Virus record (IMG/VR): IMGVR_UViG_3300021197_001813
Span: 1 to 22,601 of that record
Source: a virus
Length of the DNA stretch: 22,601 bases
Reading direction: 5' to 3' (one strand)
Shown: in pieces, positions 15,629 through 20,972 of the stretch
How the letters are laid out: each line of letters opens with the position of its first letter
Position numbering within the stretch: position 1 is the stretch's first letter
The notes under the pieces: model-generated
What the model saw: the letters and a program-made list of their open reading frames with translations, nothing else
The model's database searches: none
Told to the model about the DNA's origin: nothing
Program-made: the position numbers and the translations under genes

Positions 15629-16365
15629 TGGGTAACCTATTACAGGTCAGCGCCACAAATCGCAAGTTTACGAAGTTAGACAGCACGCGACGCGTCTACA
15701 GTATAAGCCTACCAGCCGGGTACACTTGCCCATTTGCAAAGGACTGCCACGCTCGCGCAGTCCTGCAGGATGACGGTACCCGCAAGATTGTAGACGGTCC
15801 CGATACCGTGTTCCGTTGCTTCAGTGCCTCACAAGAGGCGCAATACAAAGCAACGTACACCGCGCGACATCGAAACCTTGCCTTGCTAAAAGCAAGTGAG
15901 GCCCCCGCCCGGTTGATTCTCGATTCTCTGGAATCAAAGATGCCGAAACGTATGCACGGTCCGGACGGGACTGGGCTCGTTCGCCCTCATATCTCGGGTG
16001 ACTTTTACTCGCTGCGATATCTGAACGCATGGGCAAGCGTTGCACGCATGCGGCCGCTATGGACGGTGTACGCATATACAAAGGCGTTGCCTCTTGTCGC
16101 ACGCATGGAAGACAAGCCAACGAATTTCCGGCTCATTGCCTCCATGGGCGGGACCCATGACAGGCTGGCGGAAACCTTGGGGATGAGGACGGCGCGGGTA
16201 GTTTACTCGGAAGAGGACGCGCACCGTTTGGGCTTAGAGATTGATAAGGACGATTCCCTTGCGGCCTATGGTCGCGACTCGTTCGCGTTGCTTATCCATG
16301 CAACGCAGCCCAAAGGGAGCACCGCCGCGGCGGCGGTTTCTAAACTAAGAGCAAACAAACGATAA
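15628..16365 (+). CDS. GP88-like phage protein
   Basis: The product has 245 residues. It resembles the 'gene product 88' family known from actinobacterial and other phages. Shared features are an opening FTKLDSTRRVYSISLPAGYT, a cysteine cluster (Cys34, Cys40, Cys64) in TCPFAKDCHARA and FRCFSAS, a central RPHISGDFYS at 119-128, and a following WTVYAYTKALPL. The Cys/His set suggests metal binding. The family's activity is not established to my knowledge. The ribosome site AAGGAGGTG lies in the end of the previous gene. A GC-rich hairpin follows the gene at 16372-16389. Confidence 0.75.
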   Translation: MGNLLQVSATNRKFTKLDSTRRVYSISLPAGYTCPFAKDCHARAVLQDDGTRKIVDGPDTVFRCFSASQEAQYKATYTARHRNLALLKASEAPARLILDSLESKMPKRMHGPDGTGLVRPHISGDFYSLRYLNAWASVARMRPLWTVYAYTKALPLVARMEDKPTNFRLIASMGGTHDRLAETLGMRTARVVYSEEDAHRLGLEIDKDDSLAAYGRDSFALLIHATQPKGSTAAAAVSKLRANKR

Positions 16366-16371
16366 ACCAAC

Positions 16372-16389
16372 GCCCCCCGCAAGGGGGGC
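16372..16389 (+). terminator. GC-rich hairpin after the GP88-like gene, possibly a weak terminator
   Basis: GCCCCCC (16372-16378), a GCAA loop and GGGGGGC (16383-16389) form a perfect 7-bp stem with a GNRA-type loop. It is followed by CTATTTG rather than a T-run, so termination would be weak. The bases before it (AAACCAAC) match those before the strong terminator at 17543, suggesting a duplicated module. It may instead be an RNA processing or stability element. Confidence 0.5.
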
Positions 16390-16408
16390 CTATTTGAAGA
16401 GGTGTAGT

Positions 16409-16621
16409 ATGCGATTACCAATTGCTGTAAAAATATCAGGCAAGACGTATAACGTTAAGAGGATTACCCAAAGCGGGTCAAGGGGGAAAGAGTACGAGCT
16501 ATCCGAGATAGACGGTGGGGGCGCTATATGCCGGGTGTGTCATGCGCCGCCGCGCATGGTAAAATCCGCCCGCACTAGCGGGGAAATCATCGAATATTTT
16601 TGGGACAAGGGCGAGGTGTAG
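16409..16621 (+). CDS. Small protein with a CxxC pair
   Basis: The product has 70 residues starting MRLPIAVKISGKTYNVKRIT. The N-terminal part looks like a small beta domain. A CRVC pair (residues 41-44) is followed by basic residues. The chosen ATG has AGAGGTG five bases upstream; a TTG 15 bases earlier is less likely. No family is recognised. A single CxxC could take part in a zinc site formed with His45 (CRVCHA) or across a dimer. It is the third gene of operon A. Confidence 0.65.
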   Translation: MRLPIAVKISGKTYNVKRITQSGSRGKEYELSEIDGGGAICRVCHAPPRMVKSARTSGEIIEYFWDKGEV

Positions 16622-16622
16622 C

Positions 16623-17027
16623 ATGGAAGACAAGAAGGAATACTGTATCGGACTAATGACCGGGTTCATTCCCCGTATCAACTGGCTTGACGAAGAGGAG
16701 CGCCCAACGACTGAAGAGGTCCGGGAGTGGTTCAACGGATGCACGACAACGCGCGGCGGCCTCCGATTAATCAAGCGACCCCGTAAAGATGCAACGGAAA
16801 CACAGAGGGCCGTATTCGAGCGGCTACGGTGGCACCGATGCCTTCCGGGCGGCTCGTCTTCCCTTTGGGGTCCGATGGGCTCCCTTATGAGGACTGACGC
16901 GAGGACATATGCGGCGGTTGACGCTTTCGCTACAATGGTCTCTGTACTGTGCGGCACCTATCGACACAGTGGCGACCACCAATGGAGCGCCCTCTTAAAT
17001 GACGGGCGGAAAGGAGGTGCGGAATGA
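16623..17027 (+). CDS. Unknown early protein
   Basis: The product has 134 residues starting MEDKKEYCIGLMTGFIPRIN. It has a charged, probably helical middle (EEERPTTEEVREWFNG) and a basic segment (LRLIKRPRKDATETQRAVFE). The C-terminal part contains RTDARTYAAVDAFATMVSVL and His residues. The ribosome site is GAGGTG and the ATG lies one base after the previous stop. No motif identifies it. Small early phage genes of this sort often modify host functions, but nothing visible shows that here. Confidence 0.7.
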   Translation: MEDKKEYCIGLMTGFIPRINWLDEEERPTTEEVREWFNGCTTTRGGLRLIKRPRKDATETQRAVFERLRWHRCLPGGSSSLWGPMGSLMRTDARTYAAVDAFATMVSVLCGTYRHSGDHQWSALLNDGRKGGAE

Positions 17028-17230
17028 GCTTTAAAAAAGAGGAAGCAATAGCCATCTGGTATACCTTGAGCCGCCCCCGTAAAGGTGGGCTACTCCGACA
17101 ATTAGAAGACGGAGGAATGGTTGCCAAGATTAGACAACGGGGCATAGAGGGCGCTGTAGATTGTTTGAAAGAGGACACCCTAGATTGTTTACTGGAACAA
17201 CTCCGGAGCTATCAAGGGGGTACGGAATGA
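17024..17230 (+). CDS. Small unknown early protein
   Basis: The product has 68 residues starting MSFKKEEAIAIWYTLSRPRK. It is helical and charged, with a second helix pair (QRGIEGAVDCLKEDTLDCLL). The start overlaps the previous stop as ATGA and has a strong AAAGGAGGTG ribosome site. No family is recognised. Confidence 0.7.
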   Translation: MSFKKEEAIAIWYTLSRPRKGGLLRQLEDGGMVAKIRQRGIEGAVDCLKEDTLDCLLEQLRSYQGGTE

Positions 17231-17469
17231 GGTGCCGACTTCCATACATTCTTAGCCGCCCGCCGGTTCAATACGATATTGAAAAGACGGCACCCGTGCG
17301 GCCCGATACGCGTCTATTCGGTTGCGCCGTAAACTCTTCAGAACTGCCCGTCATTGGGCTTCATCAATTAATGTCAGACGAGCAGCACTTGATTGCAGAC
17401 CACGAGCGGTGGCACCCTCATCCTTGCATTATGGTATGCCAGTGGGAACGGTCATCATGGAGACAATAG
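17227..17469 (+). CDS. Small unknown early protein with His/Cys-rich end
   Basis: The product has 80 residues from the ATG at 17227, which overlaps the previous stop (ATGA) and has AAGGGGGT upstream. Longer non-ATG starts run inside the previous gene. It contains YILSRPPVQYDIEKTAPVRP and ends LIADHERWHPHPCIMVCQWE. Four His residues and two Cys residues in its last 40 positions could bind a metal. No family is recognised. Confidence 0.6.
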   Translation: MRCRLPYILSRPPVQYDIEKTAPVRPDTRLFGCAVNSSELPVIGLHQLMSDEQHLIADHERWHPHPCIMVCQWERSSWRQ

Positions 17470-17537
17470 TCGGGTACGTGGGCCTATTATGCCTCTTGTC
17501 GATTGCCCTCTTTTTTAGTAGTTGCGCAGTCATGTAA
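17457..17537 (+). CDS. Tiny membrane peptide at the end of operon A
   Basis: The product has 26 residues starting METIVGYVGLLCLLSIALFF and ending SSCAVM, essentially one membrane segment. It overlaps the previous gene by 13 bases, and its stop lies five bases before the strong terminator. The ribosome site is poor (GGGAACGG about nine bases upstream), so the start is uncertain; an ATG seven codons earlier (17436) is also in frame. FSSC near the end is a weak lipobox-like sequence. It could be a small membrane-active or membrane-anchoring peptide. Confidence 0.45.
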   Translation: METIVGYVGLLCLLSIALFFSSCAVM

Positions 17538-17542
17538 CCAAC

Positions 17543-17566
17543 GCCCCCGAGAGGGGGCTTTTTTTT
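17543..17566 (+). terminator. Strong Rho-independent terminator of operon A
   Basis: GCCCCC (17543-17548), loop GAGA and GGGGGC (17553-17558) are followed by eight T (17559-17566). It begins five bases after the last stop codon of operon A. The preceding AACCAAC matches the sequence before the hairpin at 16372. Confidence 0.92.
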
Positions 17567-17570
17567 ACCC

Positions 17571-17616
17571 CGTCCTGGTGACAAAACTTGACACGTCAAG
17601 GGCCGCCTCCAGGACG
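17571..17616. repeat. 46-bp concentric dyad
   Basis: CGTCCTGG (17571-17578) and CCAGGACG (17609-17616) are perfect inverted arms. Inside them lie CTTGAC (17587-17592) and GTCAAG (17595-17600). Both pairs share the same centre, between 17593 and 17594, with 8 unpaired bases on each side between the two arm sets. An overlapping pair AAACTTG/CAAGTTT (17584-17590 and 17620-17626) gives an alternative fold. This could be a dimer or tetramer protein-binding site, or a cruciform element. Confidence 0.75.
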
Positions 17617-17662
17617 CGACAAGTTTGGCCGGACCTCCCGCATGCCGCGACCCCGGCCAGCG

Positions 17663-17694
17663 TGATAGTGATATGGTTCATCAGGACACGAGAA
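17663..17694 (+). repeat. Direct repeat, copy 1 of 3
   Basis: This 32-base unit runs TGATAGTGATATGGTTCATC then AGGACACGAGAA. It is identical to copy 2, whose start lies 71 bases downstream. An imperfect inverted repeat, TGGCATCTCG … CGCGATGTCA, follows it. Confidence 0.9.
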
Positions 17695-17733
17695 CGATGG
17701 CATCTCGCACGAAAACGCGATGTCACACGAGGA

Positions 17734-17765
17734 TGATAGTGATATGGTTCATCAGGACACGAGAA
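17734..17765 (+). repeat. Direct repeat, copy 2 of 3
   Basis: This copy is identical over 32 bases to copy 1. It is followed at 17771-17780 by a perfect 10-base palindrome, GCTCATGAGC. Confidence 0.9.
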
Positions 17766-17817
17766 TGAGTGCTCATGAGCTCTCTGGTGCTTGGCATGCA
17801 ACTGCCTTGATACAAGA

Positions 17818-17850
17818 TGATAGTGTTTATGGTTCATTAGGACACGAGAA
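17818..17850 (+). repeat. Direct repeat, copy 3 of 3 (diverged)
   Basis: This copy is 33 bases and reads TGATAGTGTTTATGG then TTCATTAGGACACGAGAA. It differs from copies 1 and 2 by a one-base insertion and a few substitutions. A perfect stem, CAGCATG/CATGCTG with loop TTTTG, follows at 17851-17869. Confidence 0.88.
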
Positions 17851-17968
17851 CAGCATGTTTTGCATGCTGAACGAGCGTGAACAGCCCATGGCGCAATGTT
17901 GCACAACCTAACAGTGTAATGTTACAAAACATAACATAAAACCACCGTGACACCGTGGCTACCCTACT

Positions 17969-17999
17969 TTGCAAACCTTTCTCTATATACGTGTATTCT
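17969..17999 (+). promoter_or_regulatory. Weak candidate promoter upstream of operon B
   Basis: TTGCAA (17969-17974) is followed by TATTCT (17994-17999) at a long spacing of 19 bases. The -35 is the same hexamer as in the stronger promoter at 18167. It lies at the edge of the AT-rich tract and may instead be part of an origin. Confidence 0.3.
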
Positions 18000-18166
18000 G
18001 GTTATTTTTACCCTATTTTTCTTCTTTAAGTAAATAAAACAAGAAGCCACTATAGCCACTTTGTGATTTACAATGGTCCAAGCCTAAATATCAGCGGCAC
18101 GCGCTACCGGTACCGTTGGCCGTTTACTGATTATTTGTCGCTGTCCGTTTGTTCGCGAATTTTCGT

Positions 18167-18195
18167 TTGCAATAATTAATCGCAAAGATTATACT
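18167..18195 (+). promoter_or_regulatory. Likely sigma70 promoter of operon B
   Basis: TTGCAA (18167-18172) and TATACT (18190-18195) are separated by exactly 17 bases in an AT-rich context. Transcription would start near 18202, leaving a 48-base leader. The leader begins with a GCCAC/GTGGC hairpin (18203-18215) and a repeated GGTGGCC, which could act as an operator or leader structure. Confidence 0.72.
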
Positions 18196-18249
18196 TATGG
18201 AAGCCACACGGTGGCCGGGCGGTGGCCCAGCAAAAACTTGGAGTTGAAA

Positions 18250-18540
18250 ATGTCAAAAAGAAACTGTTCAGCAGTGACGGGCCGTGCGATTGAGAAGTCA
18301 ATCCGCCGGTTCACGGATAGTCGTGACTGCTATACGAAGTGGGACTTCTACGATTTGATGCACTTACTATTCGAGTCGGGTCGTGTAACGATTCGAGAGA
18401 TGAGTGACATCACGGGTATTGAGCGCGGTGTCCTAGTGGATCGCCTTCATTACATGAGGATACTGTCGGGCTCTAGAATGAAGAGGCCCCTGACTGACAA
18501 TGACCGTAAACGTTTGAATGATTTGATGAGAGGTGTGTAG
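18250..18540 (+). CDS. Small DNA-binding protein with helix-turn-helix
   Basis: The product has 96 residues from ATG 18250, which has GGAG seven bases upstream; a GTG at 18211 would add residues with no ribosome site. The segment VTIREMSDITGIERGVLVDR (about residues 46-65) has the pattern of a helix-turn-helix. The flanks are basic (AIEKSIRRFT; RMKRPLTDNDRKRLNDL). It is the first gene of operon B and lies beside the repeat and dyad region, so it may bind there as a regulator or origin protein. That link is an inference. Confidence 0.72.
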   Translation: MSKRNCSAVTGRAIEKSIRRFTDSRDCYTKWDFYDLMHLLFESGRVTIREMSDITGIERGVLVDRLHYMRILSGSRMKRPLTDNDRKRLNDLMRGV

Positions 18541-18794
18541 TGTTAGATAATTTTGAATTCATATCGCCCGACAACAACGGGGATTACTTTGAGAACTACC
18601 AAGATGCCATGGATGCTGCCCGAGGGCTTGATCCTAAAAGTCCAGAGCGTCACATGTGGACAGTGACGGAGGGGGAGGGCGACTCCCTCTGGGTTTCGGA
18701 GGGCATCCGCTTCGTGAACAGCATGCACATGTGGTGCGTGTCTAAACAGTCCCACGAATTTGGTGGTCATGACTTTCCTTGGGGTGCAGCATGA
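18540..18794 (+). CDS. Small acidic unknown protein
   Basis: The product has 84 residues starting with GTG at 18540, sharing one base with the previous stop (TAGTG), with GAGGTG as ribosome site. It is acidic and rich in aromatic residues: FEFISPDNNGDYFENYQDAM and RFVNSMHMWCVSKQSHEFGG. It may be a small beta-alpha fold. No family is recognised. Confidence 0.68.
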   Translation: MLDNFEFISPDNNGDYFENYQDAMDAARGLDPKSPERHMWTVTEGEGDSLWVSEGIRFVNSMHMWCVSKQSHEFGGHDFPWGAA

Positions 18795-19111
18795 GTGTAG
18801 CAATGAATGTGAATGATGAGACCACTGATTCTGACGGGACATATCGCGTTGGGAGACTCCGGTGTGGCTTTCTGGAACTGATAGAATGTTTCGGTGAGCC
18901 CCTATTGAGTCAGGACTATGGGAAGGTTGACTTCGAGTGGGTGATTGAATTTACCAACGGCGTGGTATTGACTGTCTACAATTGGAAGAACGGCCCTAGT
19001 GCTGGGGTACAGGGTCCTATCACCCAATGGAACATCGGTGGTAGAAGTGTGAATGATTTGAATATGCTCAGGGACATTCTACCTGAGTCAATGGAGGTGT
19101 GTAATGCATAG
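18791..19111 (+). CDS. Small phage protein, LxExFGEP…WVIEFxxG…YNWK type
   Basis: The product has 106 residues from ATG 18791, overlapping the previous stop (ATGA), with GGGGTG upstream. It contains LIECFGEPLLSQDYGKVDFE, WVIEFTNGVVLTVYNWKNG and ITQWNIGGRS. This pattern (FGEP, then K-V-D-x-E-W-V-I-E-F, then IYNWK, then W-x-I-G-G) matches a small protein type I associate with many phage genomes. I know no function for it. The composition suggests a compact soluble protein. Confidence 0.72.
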   Translation: MSVAMNVNDETTDSDGTYRVGRLRCGFLELIECFGEPLLSQDYGKVDFEWVIEFTNGVVLTVYNWKNGPSAGVQGPITQWNIGGRSVNDLNMLRDILPESMEVCNA

Positions 19112-19607
19112 TAGTCATCTTGAAATAGTAAAGCATTATTGGGATAATGACCTCATGGATGACATGGGGATGTCTGCTGGTTTATTGAGTGCGGCCATGG
19201 ATGCGATGCCTTGGTTCCCCTACGCTTACGGTGAGGTTCATGACAAGAGCTTTATCTCTATAGAGAGTAAGAGGCATGGCTACTACAGGAGGCTATGGAA
19301 GGAGCAGCAGGACAGGTTCGCAGATTGGCTGGGCAAGGCAATGTCAACAATGTCTAGAGAGGAAATTTTGGATGCCGTGGACTCTTCTGCCGAACATTCT
19401 ATGGTTCGAGACGGCGTGGGTGATTGGGGGATGGACCCAGACAAGTTCTTTACTGAACTCGATAGCCATCTTACGAGCATCGAGCCCAAACTAAAGGCAT
19501 GGGTGAGGGGCATCCTTGAGCATCACGGGCATCCCGGAGAAGTCGAGGAGGTTCTGGACGGATGGTATGACAGTCTGACTGAAGTGCTAGCAGGAGGTGG
19601 GCAGTGA
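19104..19607 (+). CDS. Unknown early protein, helical
   Basis: The product has 167 residues starting MHSSHLEIVKHYWDNDLMDD, with TGGAGGTG as ribosome site, overlapping the previous gene by eight bases. It is rich in Trp, Asp and Glu, with helices such as YYRRLWKEQQDRFADWLGKA and LKAWVRGILEHHGHPGEVEE. No catalytic motif, Cys cluster or membrane segment is seen. No family is recognised. Confidence 0.7.
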   Translation: MHSSHLEIVKHYWDNDLMDDMGMSAGLLSAAMDAMPWFPYAYGEVHDKSFISIESKRHGYYRRLWKEQQDRFADWLGKAMSTMSREEILDAVDSSAEHSMVRDGVGDWGMDPDKFFTELDSHLTSIEPKLKAWVRGILEHHGHPGEVEEVLDGWYDSLTEVLAGGGQ

Positions 19608-19855
19608 GTATGATAAAGCTTCCCATAAACAACAGAGGTGAGTCTGTTACGGTAGGGGTAGAGTATATTGCCTTCGTCAGCAAAGAGCCGAATGGAAGTG
19701 GCAGTTTGGTCCATATGGGTGTTCGTACCCTCGGTATGGAGAGAAGGGTAAGGCTTGCCGTAGTTCGCACCATTCTGTCGAAAGACCGGGTTGACGACAT
19801 GCTTCGCTCTTGCACTCAGGTGAGCGAGCCCGTCATGAGATGGGGAAACCAATGA
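19604..19855 (+). CDS. Small unknown protein before the methyltransferase
   Basis: The product has 83 residues starting with GTG at 19604, overlapping the previous stop (GTGA), behind AGGAGGTG. An ATG two codons later is an alternative. It has alternating strand-like segments (VTVGVEYIAFVSKEPNGSG, RRVRLAVVRTILSKD), suggesting a small beta protein. No family is confirmed. Its stop overlaps the methyltransferase start (ATGA), so the two are probably translated together. Confidence 0.65.
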   Translation: MSMIKLPINNRGESVTVGVEYIAFVSKEPNGSGSLVHMGVRTLGMERRVRLAVVRTILSKDRVDDMLRSCTQVSEPVMRWGNQ

Positions 19856-20910
19856 GACTCGGTAGTCTCTTTAGCGGAATAGGAGGTCTTGAGCTTGGTC
19901 TTGAGGCCTCCCTTGGAGCCACCACTGTGTGGCAAGTGGAGATAGATACCTATGCAAGACAAGTCCTCCAAAAAAATTGGCCCAAAGCAAGTCGAGATGT
20001 TTGCGACATCCGGCAAGCAGGAGCCCACAACCTTGAACCCGTCGATGTGCTTGCCGCAGGATTCCCCTGTCAGGGAATTAGTGTGGCAGGAAAAGGCAGG
20101 GGTCTCGAAGACGCGAGATCGGGCCTCTGGTTTGAAGCTCTTCGAATCATTCGCGAGATACGACCACCGATCGTCGTGCTGGAGAACGTGCCCGCAATCC
20201 GAACACGAGGGCTCGGAGTTGTACTCGGGGGCTTGGCCAGCCTCGGGTACGATGCGGAGTGGGGTATGCTCTCCGCTTCCGATGTCGGTGCCCCACATCA
20301 AAGAAGACGTTGGTGGTGCATCGCCTATATACCCAACGCCCAGCGCCTCCCCTTCCGGGACATCGAACAACGGGAAGAGGCCAGACGGGACGACGTACCG
20401 GACTGCGGGCAGGCCGTCTCTTCGTCACATGGCGAGGCACGGTCTCTGGCCTACGCCCACTTCGATAGGTCTGGACGGGGGAGGCAGGTCTCGGAAGAGG
20501 CTGGAGAAGTTGTGGCCAACTCCCAGAGCGTGCGAGGGAGCGTCTCCATCGGGAGGGAAGAATCCAGCGAAGCACGGACTACAACGTCGAGTATGGAGTA
20601 CTCCGACAGTTCAGGATTCAAAGAACAACGGCTCTGCCTCCCAACTCAGGAGGAACTCGGAGCCATTGAACGCTCAGGCACGTGGGCCCCTGAACCCAGA
20701 GTGGGTAGAGCTTCTCATGGGTTTCATGGCTGGTCATACGAGGGTGAAATGACATCCCAGAGTTGGGAGCTTGGTCTCGCGAGAACAGTGCAGCCCCGAA
20801 CGGTTCCTCATCGTGTATCAAGACTCAAGTGCCTTGGTAACGCAGTGGTTCCGATGTGGTCTTTTTGGATTGGAATCAAGACTAGAGAGGTGGTAGATTG
20901 GCTTCAGTAA
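19852..20910 (+). CDS. DNA cytosine-5 methyltransferase
   Basis: The product has 352 residues from ATG 19852, overlapping the previous stop. Conserved C5-methyltransferase motifs appear in order: SAM-binding FSGIGG (7-12), catalytic Cys73 in GFPCQGIS, ENV (111-113), QRRRWW (150-155) and LGNAVVP (328-334). The variable region before the last motif (about 158-270) contains repeated blocks of the form xAxSxxxR, such as LAYAHFDRSG and VVANSQSVRG. No restriction nuclease is seen, so it is likely an orphan enzyme protecting phage DNA or changing host methylation. Another complete reading frame is nested inside it at 19952-20752. The ribosome site is modest (GGGG); coupling probably matters. Confidence 0.93.
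   Translation: MRLGSLFSGIGGLELGLEASLGATTVWQVEIDTYARQVLQKNWPKASRDVCDIRQAGAHNLEPVDVLAAGFPCQGISVAGKGRGLEDARSGLWFEALRIIREIRPPIVVLENVPAIRTRGLGVVLGGLASLGYDAEWGMLSASDVGAPHQRRRWWCIAYIPNAQRLPFRDIEQREEARRDDVPDCGQAVSSSHGEARSLAYAHFDRSGRGRQVSEEAGEVVANSQSVRGSVSIGREESSEARTTTSSMEYSDSSGFKEQRLCLPTQEELGAIERSGTWAPEPRVGRASHGFHGWSYEGEMTSQSWELGLARTVQPRTVPHRVSRLKCLGNAVVPMWSFWIGIKTREVVDWLQ
19952..20752 (+). CDS. WPTP-repeat phage protein nested inside the methyltransferase gene
   Basis: A 266-codon frame, shifted by one base relative to the methyltransferase, lies wholly within that gene. It begins MQDKSSKKIGP with GGAG ten bases upstream. It carries features I associate with a phage protein type often found beside such methyltransferases: SSCWRT (74-79), YSGAWPASGTMRSG (91-104), four blocks YPTP, WPTPT, WPTPR and WSTPTVQD (127, 166, 188, 215), NNGSASQLRRNSEPLNAQ, and the ending PLNPEWVELLMGF (246-258) just before its stop. 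Motif order, spacing and the end point all fit a full-length protein. Function is unknown to me. Because both frames carry conserved motifs, I treat both as real. Confidence 0.72.
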   Translation: MQDKSSKKIGPKQVEMFATSGKQEPTTLNPSMCLPQDSPVRELVWQEKAGVSKTRDRASGLKLFESFARYDHRSSCWRTCPQSEHEGSELYSGAWPASGTMRSGVCSPLPMSVPHIKEDVGGASPIYPTPSASPSGTSNNGKRPDGTTYRTAGRPSLRHMARHGLWPTPTSIGLDGGGRSRKRLEKLWPTPRACEGASPSGGKNPAKHGLQRRVWSTPTVQDSKNNGSASQLRRNSEPLNAQARGPLNPEWVELLMGFMAGHTRVK

Positions 20911-20972
20911 GTTTTATAATAAGTGTCTTGGCAATGCTCGCTATTGTCATGTTGGTGTGGATTCAAAAGTGA
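20898..20972 (+). CDS. Tiny membrane peptide overlapping the methyltransferase end
   Basis: The product has 24 residues starting with TTG at 20898 and beginning MASVSFIISVLAMLAIVMLV, one membrane segment followed by WIQK. A strong GAGAGGTGG lies just upstream, inside the last methyltransferase codons. The stop overlaps the GTG start of the next gene (GTGA). It is too short for most gene callers. Strong ribosome site, membrane segment and coupling argue that it is real. Its role is unknown. Confidence 0.55.
   Translation: MASVSFIISVLAMLAIVMLVWIQK

Larger units (their letters stand above)
17567..18166 (+). other. Gene-free region with repeats and dyads, candidate origin or control region
   Basis: About 600 bases hold no convincing gene. 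In order there is a concentric dyad (17571-17616), a TGGCCGG/CCGGCCA inverted repeat (17626-17632 with 17653-17659), three direct repeats each followed by a palindrome or inverted repeat (17663-17869), direct repeat ACCGTGACACCGTG near 17943, TTGCAA (17969-17974), an AT-rich tract (about 17980-18045), a CTTCTT/AAGAAG inverted repeat (18021-18026 with 18041-18046) and a direct repeat GCCACT (18046-18060). Iterons, dyads and an AT-rich tract are what a replication origin often shows; control sites for operon B are the alternative. Confidence 0.6.

Noticed and set aside
17663-17850. Mini CRISPR array with 32-base repeats
   Set aside because: Only three units, spacers of unequal length (39 and 52 bases) that contain palindromes or inverted repeats, a diverged third repeat and no cas genes nearby.
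17565-17906. 113-codon minus-strand gene across the repeats
   Set aside because: It runs through the terminator and dyads, its repeats are in different frames, and it has no ribosome site.
17720-17911. 63-codon plus-strand gene across the repeats
   Set aside because: No ribosome site; the insertion in the third repeat breaks any shared frame, so the repeats are not coding.
17567-18249. tRNA or attachment site in the gene-free region
   Set aside because: No cloverleaf-like set of arms was found and no integrase gene is present in the window.
19816-20370. 184-codon minus-strand frame inside the methyltransferase
   Set aside because: No conserved motif and no ribosome site, unlike the nested plus-strand frame, which has ordered family motifs.
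20147-20575. 142-codon minus-strand Arg-rich frame inside the methyltransferase
   Set aside because: Arg/Pro-rich translation is expected from the complement of the GC-rich repeated blocks; no supporting features.
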